From Hermatobates lingyangjiaoensis (lineage: Eukaryota; Arthropoda; Insecta; Hemiptera; Hermatobatidae), in the NCBI GenBank assembly GCA_026182355.1, contig JAPFBL010000358.1, positions 432,001 through 496,000 of the forward strand: 64,000 bases of DNA. The letters run 5' to 3'. The position numbers and the translations under genes were made by a program. Shown here piece by piece: positions 34,350-49,600 of the stretch (its first letter is position 1; every line of letters begins with the position of its first letter). Under the pieces are notes generated by a model that was not told the DNA's origin, searched no databases, and saw nothing but the letters and a program-made list of their open reading frames with translations.

Positions 34350-34585
34350 ACGACATTTTTCTGACATCTTTCAGACAAAATAGGAATATTTTCAAGTTTT
34401 ATATCGTAAACTTTGCCTTAAATCTTCAAAACACGTAAGATATGCACTGGTTATTGGAACAATAGCCTTGTTCTCTTGCAAGAGATTATTTCGTAACACT
34501 GAAATCTACACTTTCACTTTTCAGAAATGTTATTACTGCTGTAGTTATACTAGAGATATTATATGCATCAGAAGTTTGATGTTAT
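34350..34585. repeat. Dispersed repeat, copy 2 (relative of 8160-8397)
   Basis: Blocks TCTTTCAGACAAAATAG, AAGAGATTATTTCGTA and GCTGTAGTTATACTA appear in the same order as in the first copy, with indels between them. Confidence 0.6.
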
Positions 34586-34769
34586 GTTTACTTACAGTAA
34601 AGTTGAGTGTAGGCCACTCCAGATTTTTACCTATGAACCTCTTTCCCTTCCTTTGTTCTTTGTAGACCCCTTCATATCTATTAAACATAAGAACAATTTT
34701 CCTATTTTTCACTAATGCAAATTTTAATTTTATGTTCTAATTATCAAAGGAATAGAATATAATTAAGTT

Positions 34770-35118
34770 TTACTTTTAATTGTAGAGTAAACAGCTAATG
34801 AAATAGTCTCAACATATAAAAATTTAATGGTATAAACAACGCGTTTCGAACACGTAGTGTTCTTCCTCAGGCATTTACTACACCCACGGCCATCCTTTTC
34901 CCAGTCAGTTGTACCACAGACACTCACCCTTAGGTCCATACTCTCTTCCTTATTTTATTTTATTTTTATTTTGTACTATATTTACTTTGTACTATAGATA
35001 ACTCTCTGGTGTCATTGTATTTTTTAGTTAATACCTGAGCAACACTATAAACTGTTGTTTATACCATTCAATTTTTATATGTGGAGACCATTTCGTTAGC
35101 TGTTTACCCTACAATGAG
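34770..35118. repeat. Fold-back repeat, family C
   Basis: It matches the 5.84-kb element (AAAATTTAATGGTATAAACA, AACGCGTTTCGAACACGTAG on the left; ACCATTTCGTTAGCTGTTTACC on the right). The left hammerhead-like core, minus strand about 34838-34871, is intact: CTGAGGA, A, GAACAC-TAC-GTGTTC, GAAACGCGTT. Confidence 0.75.
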
Positions 35119-35195
35119 TAAATACCATATAATAACTGATTGCACTACGTTAGAATTTTACTTTTAAATTGAAACTTATTTAATACAAATAAAAT

Positions 35196-35285
35196 ATTCA
35201 TTCTGAGGTAAAATGGATAAACCAACAAAAGTCTCCACACAAATGAATTTTTTATTCAACGCGTTCATTAACAACGCGTTATTTT
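35196..35285. repeat. Family A repeat fragment
   Basis: CATTCTGAGGTAAAATGGAT and the following arm sequence end abruptly near the GCGTT motif. There is no inverted partner. Confidence 0.6.
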
Positions 35286-35756
35286 CATGGAATTACAATC
35301 AAGGATCTAATTTTAGACTGTTGTTATTAGTTCCAAACTTTCATCTTATTTCAATACTCAATATACGTATAGTCATCATGAAAGAAAACCAATGATTTTT
35401 CAAAACAAAAACGTATAATTCAAAAGATAAAAAAAATTGTTAATTATAAATTAACTGGCATGCAAACAAATATAATAAAGTTTCAATCCTTTTTTAAAAA
35501 ACTAGTTTTCAAAAAATTTAAAATAAATTTATTTTTAATTAGCAAATATTACAGTTGATAAATCTATTTATTTAAAAACGGTATTACGTACAAAAAACAT
35601 TAAAACAATTACGACTTGAAAAACTCATTTTGGTATAAAATTGCAAATTTTTTTTGTTAGCTTGTCATTATATTAATTTTTTTCTATTTTCTATTTTTAC
35701 CCCCCTCAAAATGCACGTGCCCTCCGGGGTGGACTATCCCTCCCGCCACCCCCTGG

Positions 35757-35891
35757 CTAAGCCTCTGATAAAAACCAAGATCCAATTTCGGCTGGTTGGT
35801 CTATAAGCGAAGCTTTAACACTGTTGAAGTAGAAAGGAGTAACATTCAGTTGGAACAGAAGAGTCGCATAGGTCATAGCAGTCATAAGCAC
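35757..35891 (-). CDS. GR-like last exon (TM7 signature)
   Basis: The acceptor CTTTTCATTGCAG precedes VLMTAMTYATLLFQLNVTPF, the diagnostic TM7. The tail ends GSWFLSEA and TAG. The stop lies beside GC-rich repeat-like sequence (35690-35760), so the C-terminus may have been altered by an inserted repeat. Confidence 0.82.
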   Translation of the reverse strand: MLMTAMTYATLLFQLNVTPFYFNSVKASLIDQPAEIGSWFLSEA

Positions 35892-36127
35892 CTGCAATGA
35901 AAAGTGACATTTTAACAGTACCAACAATCCACTAAAGACAAAGATAGATGTTCAATTTTGAAGCGAGTTTATCTGCGAGTTTTCCTTGAGCTTTATTATA
36001 TATATATATATATATATATTATATATGACATATATATATATATATATATATATAAGCCACAAGGAACACTGTTCCTTATGGCTTATACGTTCATTAGTTT
36101 TCATCACGTGTTTATTGTGATTATTTA

Positions 36128-36199
<72 letters not shown>

Positions 36200-37406
36200 T
36201 TTCCAACCGGTGCTTTACAAGTGTGCGCTTGGTGTCCCTTTCTCAACTCTTCTGATGACGGTTCAACCGAAAATTAGACACAGTAAGTGTGTTTGTTCCT
36301 TAGTTCTGTGTTTGTGATTCATCGTGAAACGTATATACATATACACTCTTTCGTTGGAAATACGATCCAAAACGGACAAATATAGTTCAATATAGAAAAC
36401 AAAACATAGAGAAATCAAAAGAACACACTCTTTTGACGGTCTCCAACCGTCTTTGGACCAGTGCGCTTGGTTTCCCTCTCTTATCTCTCCTGAAGATGGT
36501 TCAAACCGAAAATTAGAGACTGTAAGTGTGTTCTTTTGATTTCTCTATCTTTCTATATTTCGATGTCCTCGTCATCAGGAAGATAGAAACGAGGCGCTCC
36601 GCAGGCAGACAACGACTCGCCTTATATAATATATATATATAATGAATATATATACACAAAATTAATGTTTATCAGGACTCGGTCATCTCTTCAGGTTCAA
36701 ATTAAACTCTCATCCTTTATTAGGTTTCTGTGCTCACCGAAGACACTAGTATATATATATAACAAGATTTCACATGAACACGTGAAACAACAATTAATGA
36801 TCAAACCACAATATGAAATGGAGAAAAAAGACTAAGATGTTTCAACCGTAACAAGCGGTCTTTGTCAGAGACAAAAACCCAACTCAACCTTGTGGTTTGA
36901 TCATTAATATATAAATATATGTTGATCTCCAACTGACGCTTGGTGCCCCTATCTCTTCTCTGCTGATGATGGTTAAATCGAAAATTAGAGATTGTAAGTC
37001 TGTTTTTTTATTTACTCTGTATCTATAGTTAATTTTGAAACGTTTGTTGTCCTTTGTGGATCGATTTCTTGATGGTATATATATAACTTTAAATTACACA
37101 AAGCACGACACAGAAAAGAGAATAAAAAGAACACTTACAGAATTCAATATTTCGAACTGTTGTTCGTCATCAGGAGAGTAGACTAGAAGAGAGGACGAAG
37201 TTATATACATCTAACAAGATTTCACATAAAATAGTGAAATAACAATCAATTATCAAACCTAGAAAAAAACTTAGAAAAAAATGTCTAAGATCTTTCAACC
37301 ACAACAAGCAGTCTTCCTCAGAGTGAGTTGGATTGTTGACTTTGACGAAGACCACTTGTAGTGGTTGAAAAATCTTAGTCTTTTTTTTCATTTCATATTG
37401 TGTTTG

Positions 37407-37443
<37 letters not shown>

Positions 37444-37651
37444 ATTTCACATAAACACGTGAAATAACAATCAATGATCAAACCACAATAAGAAATGGGA
37501 AAACAAGACTAAGATCTTTCAACCGTAAAAAGCGGTCTTCGTCAGAGTCAAAAGCCCAGTTGGTTTTTGACTCTGATGAAGACCGCTTTTTACGGTTGAA
37601 AGATCTTAGTCTTTTTTTCCCATTTCATATTGTGGTTTGATCATTGATATG

Positions 37652-37685
<34 letters not shown>

Positions 37686-40600
37686 ATGTAATAATGAAAT
37701 GACAATAAGTAACTGAAAAAAAGCAACACAAAAAGATCGAAAATACTTATGAAATTACTGAGTACATAGATTTTTCGTTTAAGAGTGTAACATAATTAAA
37801 GTAACAGGTCAGTAGTGGTAGATTATATTGAATTGCTAATGTTTTGATGCAAATAAAGTTCAAAAAGATGACTCACTTTTCCCAGAAAGGCGTTAGCAAT
37901 TCTAAATATTCCAAAGGGAGTTAGTTGGTAATTTAAGATCCTCATCAATTTGAGTAGATTATCAATCTAAAACGAAGAAGTATACATTGTAATGTTAAAA
38001 TAAAAATACAAACCGTTACATTAGATATCATAATCACTAACATACGAGCAAATAAAAATACATACCATTACATTGGATATCATAATCACTTAGAGTACGA
38101 GCAAATAAAAAAACATACCGTTTCATTAGATATCATAATCACTAAGAGTACGAGCAAATAAAAATACATACCGTTACATTAGATATCATAATCTCTAAGA
38201 GTACGAGCAAATAAAAATACATACCGTTACAATAGATATCATAATTACTTAGAGTACGAGCAAATAAAAATACATACCGTTTCATTAGATATCATAATCA
38301 CTAAGAGTACGAGCAAATAAAAATACATACTGTTACATTAGATATCATAATTACTTAGAGTACGAGCAAATAAAAATACATACCGTTACATTAGATATCA
38401 TAATCACTAAGAGTACGAGCAAATAAAAATACATACCGTTTCATTAGATATCATAATCACTAAGAGTACGAGCAAATAAAAATACATACCGTTACATTAG
38501 ATATCATAATCACCAAGAGTACAAGCAAATAAAAATACATACCGTTACATTAGATATCATAATCACTAAGAGTACGAGCAAATAAAAATACATACCGTTA
38601 CATTAGATATCATAATCTCTAAGAGTACGAGCAAATAAAAATACATACTGTTACATTAGATATCATAATCACTAAGAGTACGAGCAAATAAAAATACATA
38701 CCGTTATATTAGATATTATAATCACCAAGAGTACAAGCAAATAAAAATACATACTGTTACATTAGATATCATAATTACTTAGAGTACGAGCAAATAAAAA
38801 TACATACCGTTACATTAGATATCATAATCACCAAGAGTACAAGCAAATAAAAATACATACTGTTACATTAGATATCATAATTACTTAGAGTACGAGCAAA
38901 TAAAAATACATACCGTTACATTAGATATCATAATCACTAAGAGTACGAGCAAATAAAAATACATACCGTTTCATTAGATATCATAATCACTAAGAGTACG
39001 AGCAAATAAAAATACATACAGGTTCATTAGATATATAATCACTAAGAGTACGAGCAAATAAAAATTCATACCGTTTCATTAGATATCATAATCACTAGAG
39101 TACGAAAAAATAAAAATACATACCGTTACATTAGATATCATAATCACCAAGATTACAAGAAATAAAAATTCATACAGGTTCATTAGATATCATAATCACC
39201 AAGAGTACGAGCAAATAAAAATTCATACCGTTTCATTAGATATCATAATCACTAAGAGTACGAGCAAATAAAAATACATACTGTTACATTAATATCATAA
39301 TACTTAGAGTACGAGCAAATAAAAATCATACCGTTTCTTAGATATCATAATCACAAGAGTACGAGCAAATAAAAATACATACTGTTACATTAGATATCAT
39401 AATTACTTAGAGTACGAGCAAATAAAAATACATACCGTTACATTAGATATCATAATCACTAAGAGTACGAGCAAAAAAAATACATACCGTTTCATTAGAT
39501 ATCATAATCACTAAGAGTACGAGCAAATAAAAATACATACCGTTACATTAGATATCATAATCACCAAGAGTACAAGCAAATAAAAATACATACGTTACAT
39601 TAGATATCATAATACTAGAGTACGAGCAAATAAAAATACATACCGTTACATTAGATATCATAATCCTAGAGTACGAGCAAATAAAAATCATACGTTCATT
39701 AGATATCATAATCACTAAGAGTACGAGCAAATAAAAATACATACCGTTAATAGATATTTAATCACCAAGAGTACAAGCAAATAAAAATACATACTGTTAC
39801 ATTAGATATCATAATTACTAGAGTACGAGCAAATAAAAATACATACCGTTACATTAGATATCATAATCACCAAGAGTACAAGCAAATAAAAATACATACT
39901 GTTACATTAGATATCATAATTACTTAGAGTACGAGCAAATAAAAATACATACCGTTACATTAGATATCATAATCACTAGAGTACGAGCAAATAAAAATAC
40001 ATACCGTTCATTAGATATCATAATCACTAAGAGTACGAGCAAATAAAAATACATACCGTTACATTAGATATCATAATCACCAAGAGTACAAGCAAATAAA
40101 AATACATACTGTTACATTAGATATCATAATACTTAGAGTACGAGTAAATAAAAATACATACCGTTTCATTAGATATCATAATCACTAAGAGTACGAGCAA
40201 ATAAAAATTCATACAGGTTCATTAGATATCATAATCACTAAGAGTACGAGCAAATAAAAATTCATACCGTTTCATTAGATATCATAATCACTAAGAGTAC
40301 GAGCAAATAAAAATACATACCGTTACATTAGATATCATAATCACCAAGAGTACAAGCAAATAAAAATACATACTGTTACATTAGATATCATAATTACTTA
40401 GAGTACGAGCAAATAAAAATACATACCGTTTCATTAGATATCATAATCACTAAGAGTACGAGCAAATAAAAATTCATACAGGTTCATTAGATATCATAAT
40501 CACTAAGAGTACGAGCAAATAAAAATTCATACCGTTTCATTAGATATCATAATCACTAAGAGTACGAAAAAATAAAAATACATACCGTTACATTAGATAT

Positions 40601-43600
40601 CATAATCACCAAGATTACAAGCAAATAAAAATTCATACAGGTTCATTAGATATCATAATCACCAAGAGTACGAGCAAATAAAAATTCATACCGTTTCATT
40701 AGATATCATAATCACTAAGAGTACGAGCAAATAAAAATACATACTGTTACATTAGATATCATAATTACTTAGAGTACGAGCAAATAAAAATACATACCGT
40801 TACATTAGATATCATAATCACTAAGAGTACGAGCAAATAAAAATACATACCGTTCATTAGATATCATAATACTAAGAGTACGAGCAAATAAAAATACATA
40901 CCGTTACATTAGATATCATAATCACCAAGAGTACAAGCAAATAAAAATACATACTGTTACATTAGATATCATAATTACTTAGAGTACGAGCAAATAAAAA
41001 TACATACCGTTTCATTAGATATCATAATCACTGAGAGTACGAGCAAATAAAAATTCATACAGGTTCATTAGATATCATAATCACTAAGAGTACGAGCAAA
41101 TAAAAATACATACCGTTACATTAGACATCATAATCACCAAGAGTACAAGCAAATAAAAATACATACTGTTACATTAGATATCATAATCACTAAGAGTACG
41201 AGCAAATAAAAATACATACCGTTACATTAGATATCATAATCACCAAGAGTACAAGCAAATAAAAATACATACGTTACATTAGATATCATAATGACTAAGA
41301 GTACGAGCAAATAAAAATACATACCGTTACATTAGATATCATAATCACTAAGAGTACAAGCAAATAAAAATACATACCGTTACATTAGATATCATAATCA
41401 CCAAGAGTACAAGCAAATAAAAATACATACCGTTACATTAGATATCATAATCACCAAGAGTACAGCAAATAAAAATACATACCGTTTCATTAGATATCAT
41501 AATCACCAAGAGTACAAGCAAATAAAAATACATACCGTTACATTAGATATCATAATCACCAAGAGTACAAGCAAATAAAATATACATACTGTTACATTAG
41601 ATATCATAATACTAAGAGTACAAGTAAATAAAAATACATACCGTTTCATTAGATATCATAATCACTAAGAGTACGAGCAAATAAAAATACATACCGTTAC
41701 ATTAGATATCATAATCACCAAGAGTACAAGCAAATAAAAATACATACCGTTACATTAGATATCATAATCACTAAGAGTACGAGCAAATAAAAATACATAC
41801 CGTTACATTAGATATCATAATCACCAAGAGTACAAGCAAATAAAAATACATACCGTTACATTAGATATCATAATCACCAGAGTACAAGCAAATAAAAATA
41901 CATACTGTTACATTAGATATCATAATCACTAAGAGTACGAGCAAATAAAAATACATACGTTCATTAGATATCATAATCACTAAGAGTACAAGCAAATAAA
42001 AATACATACGTTACATTAGATATCATAATCACTAAGAGTACGAAGAAATAAAAATACATACCGTTCATTAGATATCATAATCACTAAGAGTACGAGCAAA
42101 TAAAAATTCATACAGGTTCATTAGATATCATAATCACAAGAGTACGAGCAAATAAAAATTCATACCGTTTCATTAGATATCATAATCACTAAGAGTACGA
42201 GCAAATAAAAATACATACGTTACATTAGATATCATAATCACTAAGAGTACGAGCAAATAAAAATACATACTGTTACATTAGATATCATAATCACTAAGAG
42301 TACGAGCAAATAAAAATACATACCGTTTCATTAGATATCATAATCACTAAGAGTACGAGCAAATAAAAATACATACCGTTACATTAGATATCATAATCAC
42401 CAAGAGTACAAGCAAATAAAAATACATACTGTTACATTAGATATCATAATTACTTAGAGTACGAGCAAATAAAAATACATACCGTTTCATTAGATATCAT
42501 AATCACTAAGAGTACGAGCAAATAAAAATTCATACAGGTTCATTAGATATCATAATCACTAAGAGTACGAGCAAATAAAAATTCATACCGTTCATTAGAA
42601 TCATAATCACAAGAGTACAGCAAATAAAAATACATACTGTTACATTAGATATCATAATCACTAAGAGTACGAGCAAATAAAAATCATACCGTTCATTAGA
42701 TATCATAATCACCAAGAGTACAGCAAATAAAAATACATACCGTTACATTAGATATCATAATACTAAGAGTACGAGCAAATAAAAATACATACCGTTACAT
42801 TAGATATCATAATCACTAAGAGTACAGCAAATAAAATACATACCGTTCATTAGATATCATAATCACCAGAGTACAGCAAATAAAAATACATACCGTTACA
42901 TTAGATATCATAATCACCAAGAGTACAAGCAAATAAAAATACATACCGTTCATTAGATATCATAATCACAAGAGTACAGCAAATAAAAATACATACCGTT
43001 CATTAGATATCATAATCACAAGAGTACAGCAAATAAAATACATACGTTACATTAGATATCATAATCACTAAGAGTACAAGCAAATAAAAATACATACCGT
43101 TACATTAGATATCATAATCACAAGAGTACAAGCAAATAAAAATACATACGTTACATTAGATATCATAATCACAAGAGTACAGAAATAAAAATACATACGT
43201 TACATTAGATATCATAATACTAGAGTACGAGCAAATAAAAATACATACCGTTACATTAGATATCATAATCACAAGAGTACAAGCAAATAAAAATACATAC
43301 CGTTACATTAGATATCATAATCACCAAGAGTACAAGCAAATAAAAATACATACTGTTACATTAGATATCATAATCACTAAGAGTACAAGCAAATAAAAAT
43401 ACATACCGTTACATTAGATATCATAATCACCAAGAGTACAAGCAAATAAAAATACATACTGTTACATTAGATATCATAATACTAGAGTACAGAAATAAAA
43501 ATACATACCGTTTCATTAGATATCATAATCACTAAGAGTACGAGCAAATAAAAATTCATACAGGTTCATTAGATATCATAATCACTAAGAGTACGAGCAA

Positions 43601-46600
43601 ATAAAAATTCATACCGTTTCATTAGATATCATAATCACTAAGAGTACGAGCAAATAAAAATACATACCGTTACATTAGATATCATAATCACCAAGAGTAC
43701 AAGCAAATAAAAATACATACTGTTACATTAGATATCATAATTACTTAGAGTACGAGCAAATAAAAATACATACCGTTTCATTAGATATCATAATCACTAA
43801 GAGTACGAGCAAATAAAAATTCATACAGGTTCATTAGATATCATAATCACTAAGAGTACGAGCAAATAAAAATCATACCGTTTCATTAGATATCATAATC
43901 ACTAAGAGTACGAGCAAATAAAAATACATACCGTTACATTAGATATCATAATCACCAAGATTACAAGCAAATAAAAATTCATACAGGTTCATTAGATATC
44001 ATAATCACCAAGAGTACGAGCAAATAAAAATTCATACCGTTTCATTAGATATCATAATCACTAAGAGTACGAGCAAATAAAAATACATACTGTTACATTA
44101 GATATCATAATCACTTAAGAGTACGAGCAAATAAAAATACATACCGTTACATTAGATATCATAATCACTAAGAGTACGAGCAAATAAAAATACATACTGT
44201 TACATTAGATATCATAATTACTTAGAGTACGAGCAAATAAAAATACATACCGTTACATTAGATATCATAATCACTAAGAGTACGAGCAAATAAAAATACA
44301 TACCGTTTCATTAGATATCATAATCACTAAGAGTACGAGCAAATAAAAATACATACCGTTACATTAGATATCATAATCACCAAGAGTACAAGCAAATAAA
44401 AATACATACGTTACATTAGATATCATAATCACTAAGAGTACGAGCAAATAAAAATACATACCGTTCATTAGATATCATAATCACTAAGAGTACGAGCAAA
44501 TAAAAATACATACTGTTACATTAGATATCATAATCACTAAGAGTACGAGCAAATAAAAATACATACCGTTATATTAGATATCATAATCACCAAGAGTACA
44601 AGCAAATAAAAATACATACTGTTACATTAGATATCATAATCACTAAGAGTACGAGCAAATAAAAATACATACCGTTACATTAGATATCATAATCACCAAG
44701 AGTACAAGCAAATAAAAATACATACGTTACATTAGATATCATAATTACTAAGAGTACGAGCAAATAAAAATACATACCGTTACATTAGATATCATAATCA
44801 CTAAGAGTACAGCAAATAAAAATACATACCGTTTCATTAGATATCATAATCACTAAGAGTACGAGCAAATAAAAATACATACCGTTACATTAGATATCAT
44901 AATCACCAAGAGTACAAGCAAATAAAAATACATACTGTTACATTAGATATCATAATCACTAAGAGTACGAGCAAATAAAAATACATACCGTTTCATTAGA
45001 TATCATAATCACTAAGAGTACGAGCAAATAAAAATACATACAGGTTACATTAGATATCATAATCACTAAGAGTACGAGCAAATAAAAATTCATACCGTTT
45101 CATTAGATATCATAATCACTAAGAGTACGAGCAAATAAAAATACATACCGTTACATTAGATATCATAATCACCAAGAGTACAAGCAAATAAAAATACATA
45201 CTGTTACATTAGATATCATAATTACTTAGAGTACGAGCAAATAAAAATACATACCGTTTCATTAGATATCATAATCACTAAGAGTACGAGCAAATAAAAA
45301 TACATACGTTACATTAGATATCATAATCACTAAGAGTACGAGCAAATAAAAATACATACCGTTTCATTAGATATCATAATCACTAAGAGTACGAAGCAAA
45401 TAAAAATACATACCGTTACATTAGATATCATAATCACCAAGAGTACAAGCAAATAAAAATTCATACAGGTTCATTAGATATCATAATCACTAAGAGTACG
45501 AGCAAATAAAAATACATACCGTTTCATTAGATATCATAATCACTAAGAGTACGAGCAAATAAAAATACATACGTTACATTAGATATCATAATCACTAAGA
45601 GTACGAGCAAATAAAAAATACATACCGTTACATTAGATATCATAATCACTAAGAGTACGAGCAAATAAAAATACATACCGTTACATTAGATATCATAATC
45701 ACTAAGAGTACGAGCAAATAAAAATACATACCGTTACATTAGATATCATAATCACTAAGAGTACGAGCAAATAAAAATACATACCGTTACATTAGATATC
45801 ATAATCACTAAGAGTACGAGCAAATAAAAATACATACCGTTACATTAGATATCATAATCACCAAGAGTACAAGCAAATAAAAATTCATACCGTTTCATTA
45901 GATATCATAATCACTAAGAGTACGAGCAAATAAAAATACATACCGTTACATTAGACATCATAATCACCAAGAGTACAAGCAAATAAAAATACATACTGTT
46001 ACATTAGATATCATAATCACTAAGAGTACGAGCAAATAAAAATACATACCGTTACATTAGATATCATAATCACCAAGAGTACAAGCAAATAAAAATACAT
46101 ACCGTTACATTAGATATCATAATGACTAAGAGTACGAGCAAATAAAAATACATACCGTTACATTAGATATCATAATCACTAAGAGTACAAGCAAATAAAA
46201 ATACATACTGTTACATTAGATATCATAATCACTAAGAGTACGAGCAAATAAAAATACATACCGTTACATTAGATATCATAATCACCAAGAGTACAAGCAA
46301 ATAAAAATACATACCGTTACATTAGATATCATAATCACCAAGAGTACAAGCAAATAAAAATACATACCGTTACATTAGATATCATAATCACCAAGAGTAC
46401 AAGCAAATAAAAATACATACTGTTACATTAGATATCATAATCACTAAGAGTACAAGCAAATAAAAATACATACCGTTACATTAGATATCATAATCACCAA
46501 GAGTACAGCAAATAAAAATACATACGTTACATTAGATATCATAATCACTAAGAGTACAAGCAAATAAAAATACATACCGTTACATTAGATATCATAATCA

Positions 46601-49600
46601 CTAAGAGTACGAGCAAATAAAAATACATACCGTTACATTAGATATCATAATCACCAAGAGTACAAGCAAATAAAAATACATACCGTTACATTAGATATCA
46701 TAATCACAAGAGTACAAGCAAATAAAAATACATACCGTTACATTAGATATCATAATCACTAAGAGTACAAGCAAATAAAAATACATACCGTTACATTAGA
46801 TATCATAATCACCAAGAGTACAAGCAAATAAAAATACATACCGTTACATTAGATATCATAATCACTAAGAGTACGAGCAAATAAAAATACATACCGTTAC
46901 ATTAGATATCATAATCACCAAGAGTACAAGCAAATAAAAATACATACTGTTACATTAGATATCATAATTACTTAGAGTACGAGTAAATAAAAATACATAC
47001 CGTTTCATTAGATATCATAATCACTAAGAGTACGAGCAAATAAAAATTCATACAGGTTCATTAGATATCATAATCACTAAGAGTACGAGCAAATAAAAAT
47101 TCATACCGTTTCATTAGATATCATAATCACTAAGAGTACGAGCAAATAAAAATACATACCGTTACATTAGATATCATAATCACCAAGAGTACAAGCAAAT
47201 AAAAATACATACTGTTACATTAGATATCATAATTACTTAGAGTACGAGCAAATAAAAATACATACCGTTTCATTAGATATCATAATCACTAAGAGTACGA
47301 GCAAATAAAAATTCATACAGGTTCATTAGATATAATAATCACTAAGAGTACGAGCAAATAAAAATTCATACCGTTTCATTAGATATCATAATCACTAGGA
47401 GTACGAGCAAATAAAAATACATACCGTTACATTAGATATCATAATCACCAAGATTACAAGGAAATAAAAATTCATACAGGTTCATTAGATATCATAATCA
47501 CCAAGAGTACGAGCAAATAAAAATTCATACCGTTTCATTAGATATCATAATCACTAAGAGTACGAGCAAATAAAAATACATACTGTTACATTAGATATCA
47601 TAATCACTAAGAGTACGAGCAAATAAAAATTCATACCGTTTCTTTAGATATCATAATCACCAAGAGTACGAGCAAATAAAAATACATACTGTTACATTAG
47701 ATATCATAATCACTAAGAGTACGAGCAAATAAAAATTCATACCGTTTCATTAGATATCATAATCACCAAGAGTACGAGCAAATAAAAATTCATACCGTTT
47801 CATTAGATATCATAATCACTAAGAGTACGAGCAAATAAAAATACATACCGTTTCATTAGATATCATAATCACTAAGAGTAGGAGCAAATAAAAATTCATA
47901 CAGGTTTCATTAGATATCATAATCACTAAGAGTACGAGCAAATAAAAATACATACCGTTTCATTAGATATCATAATCACCTAAGAGTACAAGCAAATAAA
48001 AATACATACTGTTACATTAGATATCATAATTACTTAGAGTACGAGCAAATAAAAATACATACCGTTTCATTAGATATCATAATCACCTAAGAGTACAAGC
48101 AAATAAAAATACATACTGTTACATTAGATATAATAATCACTAAGAGTACGAGCAAATAAAAATACATACCGTTTCATTAGATATCATAATCACTAAGAGT
48201 ACGAGCAAATAAAAATACATACCGTTACATTAGATATCATAATCACCTTAGAGTACAAGCAAATAAAAATTCATACCGTTCATTAGATATCATAATCACT
48301 AAGAGTACGAGCAAATAAAAATTCATACCGTTTCATTAGATATCATAATCACCAAGAGTACGAGCAAATAAAAATACATACTGTTACATTAGATATCATA
48401 ATCACTAAGAGTACGAGCAAATAAAAATTCATACCGTTTCATTAGATATCATAATCACCAAGAGTACGAGCAAATAAAAATACATACTGTTTCATTAGAT
48501 ATCATAATCACTAAGAGTACGAGCTGACAGCAATTCTTTCATCAATCCAAATATATTTTTCTATTTATTATTCGGAAATTACACTTCTTACTATTTTTAT
48601 TTTTTTTCCCATAATATTTGATTATTTGAGGAAATAATAGGGTTAGTTAAAGATACTGTGCAATGCCACGATCGTCTTTCGACATATTAGAGGTCATTCA
48701 AATGTATTTTGTTGAATGCAATGAGTCACAAAAGCCATATCTGGGAATCTATTAAGTGACAAATAAAATGACTCACGGCTATATTAAACTCAAATCCATG
48801 AAAAAAAAATCTAAAATTTATATTTTTAATCTTCATAATTTCATGTTTTTATCAAGGTGGAAATTCCAAGAACACAAATAACAAGCGATTGAATTTAAAA
48901 ATTACCTGCACGCTTGTAGAAGTAATACGGTATTCGCGTACTTTGAACTCCAGTAGTGTAAACTGAAACATAAAAGAAAAAAAATAGTTTATGCTAATAT
49001 GTTCATGTTATTATAACTTGATTAACATTATTGATGAATAATTTGTGACCTACTGACCAATAATGTGTCTGTAATAATGAGTTACCTATAACAATGTTCT
49101 ATAATAATGACTAACCTATAACAGTGTTTTAAAATCATTAGTTCCTATAACATTGTTCTAACATAATGACTAACCTATAGCAGTGTTTTATAGTACTGGG
49201 TTACCTACAGTACAGCTCCATCATAATGACTAACCTATAACAGTGTTTTATAGTACTGGGTTACTTACTGTATCGCTCCATCATAATGACTAACCTATAG
49301 CAGTGTTTTATAGTACTGGGTTACTTACAGTATCGCTCCATCATAATGACTAACCTATAACAGTATTCTACAATAATGAGTTACCTATAGCAATGCTCTA
49401 TCATAATGACTAACCTGTAGCAGTGTTTCGTAAGAATAAGTTACCTATAACACTGTTCTATCATAAGACTAACCTATAACAGTGTTCTGTAAGAATGAGT
49501 TACCTATAACACTGTTGTATCATAAGACTAACCTATAATAGTGTTCTGTATAGTACTGGGTTACATACTGTATCGCTCATCATAATGACTAACCTATATC

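Noticed and set aside
35952..36206. ORFs made of IYIYIY repeats
   Set aside because: They are translations of TA microsatellites, here and at 58765, 60170 and elsewhere.
37999..48524. CRISPR-like regular array
   Set aside because: The whole 53-bp unit is repeated with no unique spacers, in eukaryotic DNA. It is a satellite.
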